Below the pieces are notes generated by a model that saw only the letters and a program-made list of their open reading frames with translations, searched no databases and had not been told where the DNA came from. This document shows positions 1 to 6,257 of a stretch of 10,532 bases of DNA, piece by piece. The first letter of the stretch is position 1. Each line of letters begins with the position of its first letter. The position numbers and the translations under genes are program-made. The stretch comes from Neisseriales bacterium. GTDB lineage: Bacteria > Pseudomonadota > Gammaproteobacteria > Burkholderiales > UBA11063. The stretch is from NCBI GenBank assembly GCA_008017145.1, contig SSGY01000181.1, positions 1 through 10,532 of the forward strand, given 5' to 3'.

Positions 1-100
1 TTACCACTTTCTGATAGCCAAATTGCCAACCATAGTAAATACCAGCCACCAAAGCAACTATAATCAACAACCCTAAAAAGCTTAATCCTTTATTTCTCAT
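1..100 (-). CDS. Partial membrane-anchored protein (N-terminus only)
   Basis: An open frame starts at ATG (complement of 98-100) and runs off the left edge after 33 codons. The visible N-terminus is basic (MRNKG) and followed by a strongly hydrophobic stretch (LSFLGLLIIVALVAGIYYG), then a more polar segment. This reads as a single N-terminal membrane anchor or uncleaved signal. Upstream of the ATG there is an excellent Shine-Dalgarno, GGAGGG, about 7 bases away, which strongly supports translation. The K-G-L-S-F-L-G-L-L start recalls type IV prepilin-like leaders, but there is no Glu at +5 after the Gly, so I do not call a pilin. It is divergent from prlC. The family is not recognisable from 33 residues. 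Confidence 0.7.
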   Translation of the reverse strand, partial: MRNKGLSFLGLLIIVALVAGIYYGWQFGYQKVV

Positions 101-172
101 GATGTCTTTCCCTCCATTTAAAATATATACTCAAATATGGAATAAGTATAACACACAAACCAAGCAATAAAA

Positions 173-183
173 TATGCGATAAT
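173..183 (+). promoter_or_regulatory. Putative extended -10 promoter of prlC
   Basis: The sequence TATGCGATAAT contains an extended -10 element (TG-N-GATAAT, with the hexamer at 178-183). It lies 35 bases before the prlC start codon. No convincing -35 hexamer is present around 155-160, which is tolerable for extended -10 promoters. This is assignment by eye only. Confidence 0.4.
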
Positions 184-218
184 CACCTATTAATTAACAC
201 AAATCAGAGAGCCACTAA

Positions 219-2219
219 ATGACAAATTTCATTCCTTTTAATCAAATTGATATTAGTTATCTAAAAACCAGTCTTAATCAGCAATTAGATTCTACTCAAG
301 CATTAATCACCCAGCTAGAAGCACAGAAAAATAGTAGCTGGCAACAAATAATTGCGCCATTGCAAGCACAACTTTACACACTCAATCAGGCATGGGGGTT
401 AGTTGGACATCTGCAAAGCGTTAAGGATAGTCCAGAACTGCGTACCCTACATGAAGAGTTTTTACCTAAACTAACTGAGCTTTACGTAAATTTAGGACAA
501 AATCAAGCGCTCTACAAACACGTCCAAACAATTAAAGACATAGAGTACTCACAATTAAATACGGAACAGAAAAAAGTAATTGATAACGAATTGCGTGATT
601 TTAAATTAAGTGGAATTACTCTACCATCTGAGCAACAACAACAATTTAAGACTATTCAAAATCAACTTTCAGAGTTAGCAACCCAGTTTGAACATAATGT
701 ATTGGATGCCACCGATAGCTATAGCCGCAGTGCTACTATTGATGAATTAGTCGGAGTTCCCGAAGATAGTTTGGCACTTTATAAAGCAATGGCAGAACAA
801 GAGCAGCAAGAAGGTTATAAAATAACTCTACATATGCCAAGTTATTTACCGATCATGCAGTATTGCAGCAATCGCCAATTACGTGAAGAATTGTATGAAG
901 CATATGTGACTCGCGCCAGCGAGCTTAGTAACGCTGCAAAATTTGATAATGGTGGATTAATTGGTAAAATTTTAGCGTTACGTTTAGAAAAAGCTCAATT
1001 ACTTGGCTTTAACAATTACGCAGAGCTGTCATTATTTAATAAAATGGCAGACACTCCGTCACAAGTATTGGATTTCTTACACCAATTAGCTATTAAATCG
1101 CGCCCATATGCCGAACAAGATTTGGCAGAGTTGAAAGCCTATGCTCTGCAAATTGATGGAATTACCGAACTATCTGCTTGGGATATTCCTTATTACAGCG
1201 AAAAATTGCAGCAGCACAAATATAGTTACTCAAGCAATGAATTAAAACAATATTTCCCACTACCTAAAGTATTTAGCGGGCTCTTTAATTTAATTGGGCA
1301 GCTTTATTCGCTTAAATTAGTGTTAAATAAAGAGATGTCTGTGTGGCATTCTGATGTTAGTGCTTATGACATAATTCAAAATGGACAAGTTAGTGGACAT
1401 ATTTATTTTGACCTTTATGCACGAGATGGTAAACAACCTGGCGCGTGGATGAATTCAGCGCAAGACCGCAATATAGATAGCAAGGATAAACACTTGCCAA
1501 TTGCTTATGTGATTTGTAACTTTACCAAACCAGTTGGTGATAAACCTAGTCTGTTGACTTTTGACGATGTTCAGACTTTATTTCATGAAATGGGACATGC
1601 CCTCCATCATTTGCTGACGGTAGTAGATAATTCAAGCATCTCTGGGATTAATGGTGTTGAATGGGATGCGGTTGAGCTACCATCGCAGTTTATGGAATAT
1701 TTTGCTTGGGATTATGCAATTTTAAAAACGATTACTGCGCATATTGATAGCGGTGAAGTATTACCACAAGAATTATTTGATAAAGTTTTAGCGGCACGCC
1801 ATTATCAATCTGGCTTACAAATGCTCCGCCAACTTGAATTTTCCATCTATGATTTACAATTGCATAGTACGTTTAATCCTGCGACGGATAATTACTTGAC
1901 CGAGTTAAATCGCGTGCGTGAACAAATTGCGGTACTGATTCCGCCAAGCTACAATCGCTTTGCCAACAGTTTTGCACATATTTTTGCTGGTGGCTATGCC
2001 GCAGGATATTATAGTTATAAATGGGCGGAAGTTTTAGCCTGCGATGTATTTAGTGTTTTTGATGGTGTTAGCGGTTCTAAATTATCTGAACTTGGTGCTC
2101 AGCTCCAACGAACCATACTAAGCCAAGGTGGAGTTCGTCCGATGATGGAAAATTTTGTGGCATTTATGGGGCGTGAGCCACAGATTGATGCGTTATTGAA
2201 ATACTCAGGAATTAAATAA
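219..2219 (+). CDS. prlC: Oligopeptidase A (M3 family zinc metallopeptidase)
   Basis: A 666-residue cytoplasmic zinc endopeptidase of the M3 (thimet oligopeptidase) family; E. coli oligopeptidase A is about 680 residues. The family cleaves short peptides, including fragments of degraded signal peptides. The zinc motif HEMGH is at residues 456-460 (His456, catalytic Glu457, His460), and the third ligand is Glu486 in VELPSQ. The C-terminal substrate-binding Gly/Tyr loop is intact: FAHIFAGGYAAGYYSYKW at 585-602 carries the conserved His587, Tyr593 and Tyr600. The N-terminal half is helical with no signal peptide or membrane segment. The ATG at 219 follows a weak purine-rich site (AGAGAG, about 208) and matches the family N-terminus. 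The gene stands alone and converges on acpS, with one base between the stop codons. Family assignment is secure; choosing prlC over dcp-type M3 relatives rests on overall length and motif wording. Confidence 0.93.
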   Translation: MTNFIPFNQIDISYLKTSLNQQLDSTQALITQLEAQKNSSWQQIIAPLQAQLYTLNQAWGLVGHLQSVKDSPELRTLHEEFLPKLTELYVNLGQNQALYKHVQTIKDIEYSQLNTEQKKVIDNELRDFKLSGITLPSEQQQQFKTIQNQLSELATQFEHNVLDATDSYSRSATIDELVGVPEDSLALYKAMAEQEQQEGYKITLHMPSYLPIMQYCSNRQLREELYEAYVTRASELSNAAKFDNGGLIGKILALRLEKAQLLGFNNYAELSLFNKMADTPSQVLDFLHQLAIKSRPYAEQDLAELKAYALQIDGITELSAWDIPYYSEKLQQHKYSYSSNELKQYFPLPKVFSGLFNLIGQLYSLKLVLNKEMSVWHSDVSAYDIIQNGQVSGHIYFDLYARDGKQPGAWMNSAQDRNIDSKDKHLPIAYVICNFTKPVGDKPSLLTFDDVQTLFHEMGHALHHLLTVVDNSSISGINGVEWDAVELPSQFMEYFAWDYAILKTITAHIDSGEVLPQELFDKVLAARHYQSGLQMLRQLEFSIYDLQLHSTFNPATDNYLTELNRVREQIAVLIPPSYNRFANSFAHIFAGGYAAGYYSYKWAEVLACDVFSVFDGVSGSKLSELGAQLQRTILSQGGVRPMMENFVAFMGREPQIDALLKYSGIK

Positions 2220-2220
2220 A

Positions 2221-2598
2221 CTATCTCTCTAATACGACGAACGCGCTACTTAAGCTGCGCTCGTCGCTAAGCGAGAGATGATAAGCCTTAATTTCACGAG
2301 CCAACAACCATTGCTCTAATTCAGGCGCTAAGACTAGATATGGTTTACCTAATTCATCATTCAGTACACTGATATTTGACAACAGCACTGGAGCACGCAA
2401 GCCAGTATTACACGCTTTAGCAAAAGCTTCCTTCGCCGCAAAGCGCTTGGCAACAAATTTAACTTTATCACCGCGCTCTGTGTAAATCAATAATTCTGCG
2501 GGAGTCAACATGCGTTTTACCCCTTTATAACCAAAACGTGCAATAAATTCAGCGATCCGCTGATTTTCAACTATATCATGTCCAATTGAATAAATTAT
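2221..2598 (-). CDS. acpS: Holo-[acyl-carrier-protein] synthase with a non-canonical start codon
   Basis: AcpS transfers 4'-phosphopantetheine from CoA to a serine of apo-ACP, activating it for fatty acid synthesis. From the first ATG (2511) the frame gives only 96 residues and lacks the essential N-terminal Asp. Reading further upstream in the same frame gives IIYSIGHDIVENQRI, the classic AcpS N-terminus, with Mg-binding Asp8. Glu57 in the signature AKRFAAKEAFAKA is the second key residue. The upstream frame has no ATG, GTG or TTG before a TAG stop at 2616-2614. The best start is therefore ATA at 2598-2596, six bases after the Shine-Dalgarno AGGA (2608-2605). ATT at 2595-2593 is the alternative. 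From ATA the product is 125 residues, matching the 126 of E. coli. It is the last gene of the pdxJ operon, 22 bases after the preceding stop. The function is well supported; the exact start is inferred. Confidence 0.9.
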   Translation of the reverse strand: MIYSIGHDIVENQRIAEFIARFGYKGVKRMLTPAELLIYTERGDKVKFVAKRFAAKEAFAKACNTGLRAPVLLSNISVLNDELGKPYLVLAPELEQWLLAREIKAYHLSLSDERSLSSAFVVLER

Positions 2599-2604
2599 TT
2601 TATA

Positions 2605-2608
2605 TCCT
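2605..2608 (-). promoter_or_regulatory. Shine-Dalgarno deciding the acpS start
   Basis: On the minus strand AGGA (within GATAGGATATAAAATA) lies six bases upstream of an ATA codon and nine upstream of an ATT codon, exactly where homology says AcpS begins. No comparable site precedes the internal ATG at 2511. This supports non-canonical initiation rather than a truncated product. Confidence 0.6.
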
Positions 2609-2620
2609 ATCGTCTAAAAA

Positions 2621-3229
2621 TCAAATCAAAAAGAAAGAAATCATTTTGACCAACACGTACGCCACCAAAATAATGGTAGAAATATCAATTACTAACCATA
2701 CACTAGGGCGATTTAACTTCTCAGCATATGTTCGTGAAATAAGCGTTAAACCAAATAGCCAAACAAAATCACCAAGTAACGCACCAATCATAAATGCAAA
2801 ATGCTGGCTACCCGAATAGTGAGTAGATGCGCCACCGATCACTATAATAGTATCGACAAAAACCAATGGATTGAGCCAAGTGAGTGCCAAAGCTCTAAAA
2901 ATCGCAGTTTTTTTGTCCAATACGGTATTTGCAAACTTAACTTCATGCGGTTTATTTAATCCACGGATTTTTAACCAGAGATAGTAACTTAGAAAAATTA
3001 CACCAACCACGTTAATCAAAAGCAAAAACCACTTTGCACCAGTCAAAGCCAAACCAACGCCACCGAGCAAAATCAGTACTGCATCCGCCAAAAAACAAGT
3101 TGTGGCAACTGCATATTCATGGTTTCGCCGAATAGCATGTGTCATGGTATTCAAATTTTGCGGACCAATCCCAGCAATAACACCCAGAACAAAAACCGCT
3201 CCACCTAATGCTACACTTAAAAATTCCAT
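2621..3229 (-). CDS. LysE/ArgO-family amino-acid exporter
   Basis: A 202-residue inner-membrane protein of the LysE (ArgO/YggA) superfamily, which exports basic or other amino acids by cation antiport. Hydrophobic segments fall near residues 3-22, 40-62, 67-87, 112-133, 145-163 and 177-200, the expected six-helix layout. Family hallmarks are GIGPQN at about 21-26, the polar AIRRNHEY loop, TWLNPLVFVDT in helix 4 and DFVWLFGL in helix 5. These resemble E. coli ArgO (LPLGPQN, TWLNPHVYLDT), so arginine or lysine export is the best guess; substrate cannot be read from sequence. The ATG at 3229 lies two bases after the pdxJ stop, so translation is probably coupled to pdxJ. The gene sits between pdxJ and acpS, which are often direct neighbours elsewhere, suggesting insertion into an ancestral pair. 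Confidence 0.85.
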   Translation of the reverse strand: MEFLSVALGGAVFVLGVIAGIGPQNLNTMTHAIRRNHEYAVATTCFLADAVLILLGGVGLALTGAKWFLLLINVVGVIFLSYYLWLKIRGLNKPHEVKFANTVLDKKTAIFRALALTWLNPLVFVDTIIVIGGASTHYSGSQHFAFMIGALLGDFVWLFGLTLISRTYAEKLNRPSVWLVIDISTIILVAYVLVKMISFFLI

Positions 3230-3231
3230 CC

Positions 3232-3951
3232 CTAACGCGCCTGTATCATTAATTGTTTCATATCACTGACAGCTTTTGCTAAACCATGAAATAAGCTTTG
3301 CGCAATCAGTGCGTGTCCAATATTTAGTTCATGCAGTTGTGGAATCGCAGCTATTGCTGAGACATTGTGATAATGCAGTCCATGTCCAGCATTTACGATT
3401 AACCCCAGTGAATCGGCGAATTCCGCCATTTTAATAATCTTGATCAATTCTTGTTGCTGAGCTATCGAGTTACTATCCGCATATTTACCCGTGTGAATTT
3501 CTATCGCATAGCTTCCAGCTTGTTTGGCTGCCATAATTTGCTGCCGATCAGCATCAATAAAGAGCGAAACCCAAATACCCTGACTATGTAGAATCTGAAT
3601 AACTTGCTGAATTGCAGCAAAATTAGCCACAACATCCAAACCGCCCTCTGTAGTTACTTCAGCGCGTTTTTCTGGTACTAAACACACATAATCTGGTTTG
3701 ACTTGCAAAGCTATTTCAAGCATTTCCTGAGTGAGTGCCATTTCCAGATTCATTTCAGTTTTGAGCGTTTGTCTTAGTACAAACACATCCTGATCTTTAA
3801 TGTGACGACGATCCTCCCGTAAATGTAAAGTAATTAAATCTGCACCATTACTTTCTGCCACCAAAGCCGCCTCAACCACACTTGGGTAAATCGTTCCACG
3901 GGCATTACGAAGCGTCGCTACATGATCAATATTTACACCTAAGCGTAACAT
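3232..3951 (-). CDS. pdxJ: Pyridoxine 5'-phosphate synthase
   Basis: PdxJ condenses 1-deoxy-D-xylulose 5-phosphate with 3-amino-2-oxopropyl phosphate to give pyridoxine 5'-phosphate, the ring-closing step of the DXP-dependent vitamin B6 pathway. The product is a 239-residue TIM barrel (E. coli about 243). Motifs run in order: [15 protein letters not shown] (5-19), HLREDRRHI (43-51, with His43 and His50), catalytic-type Glu70 in LEMA, CLVPEKR followed by [29 protein letters not shown] and NIGHALI. I chose the ATG at 3951 over one 33 bases upstream because it matches the family N-terminus and has AAGGA eight bases before it; the longer form would add an atypical 11-residue extension. It is the first gene of a tight operon with the LysE-like gene and acpS. 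Confidence 0.95.
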   Translation of the reverse strand: MLRLGVNIDHVATLRNARGTIYPSVVEAALVAESNGADLITLHLREDRRHIKDQDVFVLRQTLKTEMNLEMALTQEMLEIALQVKPDYVCLVPEKRAEVTTEGGLDVVANFAAIQQVIQILHSQGIWVSLFIDADRQQIMAAKQAGSYAIEIHTGKYADSNSIAQQQELIKIIKMAEFADSLGLIVNAGHGLHYHNVSAIAAIPQLHELNIGHALIAQSLFHGLAKAVSDMKQLMIQAR

Positions 3952-3986
3952 AAACTTAATCCTTATTCTTAACAATATAGACACGA

Positions 3987-4014
3987 ATTATACACTAACT
4001 ATAAATTGCGCCAT
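3987..4014 (-). promoter_or_regulatory. Putative promoter of the pdxJ operon
   Basis: The minus strand has a perfect -10 hexamer, TATAAT (complement of 3987-3992), giving a leader of about 30 bases before the pdxJ start at 3951. The -35 region is poor (ATGGCG at 4014-4009 with a 16-base spacer). It is supported mainly by the -10 box and its position. Confidence 0.45.
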
Positions 4015-4365
4015 GCCACAAAACTTGAGTACATACTCCTGATATATTGCTAATACATGATTTATTGTGCCAATTAATAGTTAAGTTTTCTACAATATTT
4101 AGCTACATTAAATTTTGTTTTAGCATTACTGTAATTTATCGATTCAAGTTTATTTAGTAATACAAACAGTGAGTTACAACAGATTTGATTTAAGTTACAT
4201 TCTAACGTTACGTAGCTTGCTGTGTAGCATCAATTATTAATATAACGATATAAATTCATTACCAATTTTGACATCACCACTAGCAACAGGCTTTTACCGC
4301 TTAAGTGTGCGCTATTCTCTAGTGCACCCCCAAAAATATCCAGTCAATGCCCGCATATTTTGCTA
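3993..4365. other. Gene-free AT-rich intergenic region
   Basis: This stretch separates the divergent pdxJ operon and the regulator gene at 4431. I see no convincing coding frame: a 67-codon frame at 4268-4471 lacks a recognisable protein and runs into the regulator in another frame. There is a perfect TTGACA at 4268-4273, but no good -10 follows at the right distance. No tRNA, terminator or strong hairpin is evident. The length allows for regulatory sites or a small RNA, but nothing specific can be supported. Confidence 0.5.
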
Positions 4366-4395
4366 TGTACAACTCTTAATACGCTCTTATATAAT
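4366..4395 (+). promoter_or_regulatory. Putative promoter of the LuxR-type regulator gene
   Basis: TGTACA (4366-4371, four of six matches to TTGACA) and a perfect TATAAT (4390-4395) are separated by 18 bases. Transcription would start near 4402, about 28 bases before the ATG at 4431, which is preceded by the Shine-Dalgarno GGGAG (4421-4425). This is a good sigma70-like fit. Confidence 0.55.
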
Positions 4396-4430
4396 CCTTT
4401 CATCAAGTAAAAATATTAGCGGGAGTCATA

Positions 4431-5165
4431 ATGAACAATATTTCTATAGTTCAAGTTGTAGACATATTTAATGCATTGCACATTGATTCTGCGATGCAAA
4501 TTTGTGATGATCAATTAAACTTCAGATTTGTTGGCAATAAACTATTAGAAACAGTTGACTGCACAACTAATTCTGTACTTGACAAAAAATTAGTAGATAT
4601 AAAAACCCCAGTGCAACATCTTGCGAAAGAATACTATAGAATCAATGCACCAATACTTACGGAAAAAGTCAGTGAAGCAAACTATACAACCTATTATACA
4701 CAAGACTGTAAGCTAATTATCGCCAAAACCCAAGTTAAACCGATTAAAACAGATGCTAAAGTCTCAGGGTTATTTTTTAATACTACAGTGAACAATAATC
4801 CTTTAAATTTTAACTTTAGCATTCTGTCTGATACGTTAAAAAATAAGAATGCGGTTTTAGTCAATGACAAAAAAGAAGGCCCTACTCTCTTCACTGAAAT
4901 TGAAGAGCTAATTATTTTTCTAATGGTGATTGGCAAAGTTGATAAAGAAATTTCTCAAATACTAGAATCAATTGGGGTTTACCTAAGCAGAGCAGGCGTA
5001 GCCAAATTAGTTAGCAGAAAACTCTTTCCAAAACTTGATGTTGATACTAGAAATCAACTAATTTCAAGAGTATTTTATTGTGGACTAATCAATAGAATTC
5101 CACCAATAATTGCCCAAAATGCTGACTTGCTGAATTTATCATTTAGTAAATCGTTGTTTATATAG
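4431..5165 (+). CDS. LuxR-type helix-turn-helix transcriptional regulator, PAS-like N-terminus
   Basis: A 244-residue soluble protein. The C-terminal part (about 152-220) has the LuxR/GerE pattern: FTEIEELIIFLMVIGK corresponds to the usual LTxREx(E)xxLxLxAxGK, followed by DKEISQIL (the 'sNKEIA' recognition-domain start) and RKLFPKLDVDTRNQLI (the 'RKLGVxsRxELi' end). The turn between helices, ESIGVYLSRAGVAKLV, is longer and more divergent than in typical LuxR proteins. The N-terminal part (about 15-100) opens with MQICDDQLNFRFVGNKLLE, which could be a PAS-like sensory fold, but this is weak. There is no phosphoacceptor receiver domain and no membrane segment. The start is well defined by GGGAG and an upstream promoter; a strong terminator follows, so the gene is monocistronic. 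Its target is unknown. It faces the LysR/transporter pair, making that unit a candidate but unproven target. Confidence 0.72.
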   Translation: MNNISIVQVVDIFNALHIDSAMQICDDQLNFRFVGNKLLETVDCTTNSVLDKKLVDIKTPVQHLAKEYYRINAPILTEKVSEANYTTYYTQDCKLIIAKTQVKPIKTDAKVSGLFFNTTVNNNPLNFNFSILSDTLKNKNAVLVNDKKEGPTLFTEIEELIIFLMVIGKVDKEISQILESIGVYLSRAGVAKLVSRKLFPKLDVDTRNQLISRVFYCGLINRIPPIIAQNADLLNLSFSKSLFI

Positions 5166-5202
5166 CTAACTACTTTTATCCCTAAATTACTTTCTCTCTT
5201 CT

Positions 5203-5229
5203 CCAGTTAGTTTTGCTAACTGGTTTTTT
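5203..5229 (+). terminator. Intrinsic terminator of the LuxR-type regulator gene
   Basis: A perfect eight-base stem, CCAGTTAG (5203-5210) and CTAACTGG (5216-5223), encloses the loop TTTTG and is followed by six T residues (5224-5229). It lies 37 bases after the regulator's stop codon. The opposite strand lacks a T tract after the stem, so it serves the plus strand and ends transcription just before the convergent LysR gene. Confidence 0.88.
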
Positions 5230-5238
5230 AAGTAAAAA

Positions 5239-6198
5239 TCAAGTAAACAATCTATTTCCCCAGAAACCATCACTAATGCACTCTTCAAGAAAAGATGCAC
5301 ATAAATCAATGTATTTGTCTTCGCGATAAGGGTGCTTGAGTAAATATATTGGGAATTGCTCAGGAGTGTATTCAGGAAGAACTTCAATGAAATTATTATA
5401 CCGAGATAATATAAAAGGAATATCCAGAACTCCTGCAATAACTTCTCCAGAATTAATTAACTCTGCATTATTTAGAGTGCTATTGGTAGTTATGCGATTG
5501 GGCATGTCAACTTCTAAAATTTCACCAGTTTTAACATGAGTAAATTTTATTTTTTTTAAAATATTGAAGTCATCAGAAATTAGCCCCACAAAATTATGCT
5601 GTATGAGCTCATGTGGAGTTTTAGGTATGCCATATTTGTTTATATATTGTTGCGTACAAAATAATTTTGAAGAAAGAACTCCAATTCTTTTGAACTTCTG
5701 ATTTAAACGCTTACCTGGGGAGTAAAGTACTATTGCTATATCAACATTATCCGCCACCAAATCAGGCTCTTTATTTTGATAACAAATATTTAAATTAATA
5801 TTTGGATTAGCAAGGAAAAATTTATGAAGGTACTTGGTAACCGTCAAAAGCCCAATAATAGGAGGGATGACAAGCAATAAATTCTTTTTTAACAATCTGT
5901 CCGTAGTTGGTAAGTTCTGAAGGCTATGGAGTAAACGGTTAAAATCACAGTTGGCATCAGAGAGCACAAGAGCAATAAGCTGTTTTCCAAGCTCCGTAGG
6001 ATAAAAAGAATTATTAGTTTTCTCAACTAATTTAACTTGCCCCAAAGACAATTCAAGATTGGATATCCTGCGACTTATAGTCGCGCTATTAACTGCAAAA
6101 TATTTGGCAGCTAAAACGTAAGAACCAATTTCAACAGCCTTAATGAAAGTAAATAAATCATCAAGTGAAATTTTATTTTTTAAAAGTTTAATTTCCAT
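5239..6198 (-). CDS. LysR-type transcriptional regulator
   Basis: A 319-residue DNA-binding regulator with the standard LysR architecture. The N-terminal winged helix-turn-helix spans about 10-70: LDDLFTFIKAVEIGSYVLAA, then the recognition helix in NSATISRRISNLE, then a wing with PTELGKQL. A linker leads to a periplasmic-binding-like effector domain from about 105 (LLLVIPPIIGLLTV) to 300; the first strand is followed by a lobe with NICYQNKEPDLVADNVDIAI, the usual 'D(l)xxxxvDiai' pattern. Length is normal. The only reasonable start is the ATG at 6198; an in-frame TAG lies a few codons upstream, and the Shine-Dalgarno is weak (GGTG, seven bases away). The gene follows the AspT-like transporter by 59 bases on the same strand, so it is probably co-transcribed and likely controls that transporter. 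Most LysR regulators are instead divergent from their target. The effector is unknown. Confidence 0.88.
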   Translation of the reverse strand: MEIKLLKNKISLDDLFTFIKAVEIGSYVLAAKYFAVNSATISRRISNLELSLGQVKLVEKTNNSFYPTELGKQLIALVLSDANCDFNRLLHSLQNLPTTDRLLKKNLLLVIPPIIGLLTVTKYLHKFFLANPNINLNICYQNKEPDLVADNVDIAIVLYSPGKRLNQKFKRIGVLSSKLFCTQQYINKYGIPKTPHELIQHNFVGLISDDFNILKKIKFTHVKTGEILEVDMPNRITTNSTLNNAELINSGEVIAGVLDIPFILSRYNNFIEVLPEYTPEQFPIYLLKHPYREDKYIDLCASFLEECISDGFWGNRLFT

Positions 6199-6225
6199 AG
6201 TTAAACACCATTTCCCAAACTAGTT

Positions 6226-6246
6226 ATTGAATAAAACTAATTCAAT
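6226..6246. repeat. Inverted repeat between transporter and LysR genes
   Basis: ATTGAAT (6226-6232) and ATTCAAT (6240-6246) are perfect seven-base arms around a seven-base spacer. It lies in the 59-base gap between the two genes. It could be an operator for the LysR protein (though it lacks the classic symmetric T-N11-A) or a weak, GC-poor hairpin. There is no T tract, so it is not a terminator. Confidence 0.4.
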
Positions 6247-6257
6247 CCAAGATATGT

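Noticed and set aside
1..100. Type IV prepilin-like leader on the left-edge gene
   Set aside because: KG followed by a hydrophobic stretch is suggestive, but the conserved Glu at +5 is missing and only 33 residues are visible.
2586..2819. 77-codon plus-strand frame
   Set aside because: It lies antisense to the well-supported LysE-like exporter and the acpS 5' end; it is a shadow frame.
3952..3984. Longer PdxJ start at 3984
   Set aside because: It adds 11 residues not seen in the family, while the ATG at 3951 has a well-spaced AAGGA and the expected N-terminus.
4268..4273. Perfect TTGACA as a promoter -35
   Set aside because: No acceptable -10 hexamer follows at 15-19 bases; the TGTACA/TATAAT pair closer to 4431 is much better.
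4268..4471. 67-codon plus-strand frame before the LuxR-type regulator
   Set aside because: It overlaps the regulator's start in another frame, contains the regulator's promoter and has no recognisable product.
5187..5438. 83-codon minus-strand hydrophobic frame
   Set aside because: It overlaps the C-terminal coding part of the LysR regulator in another frame and spans the terminator hairpin.
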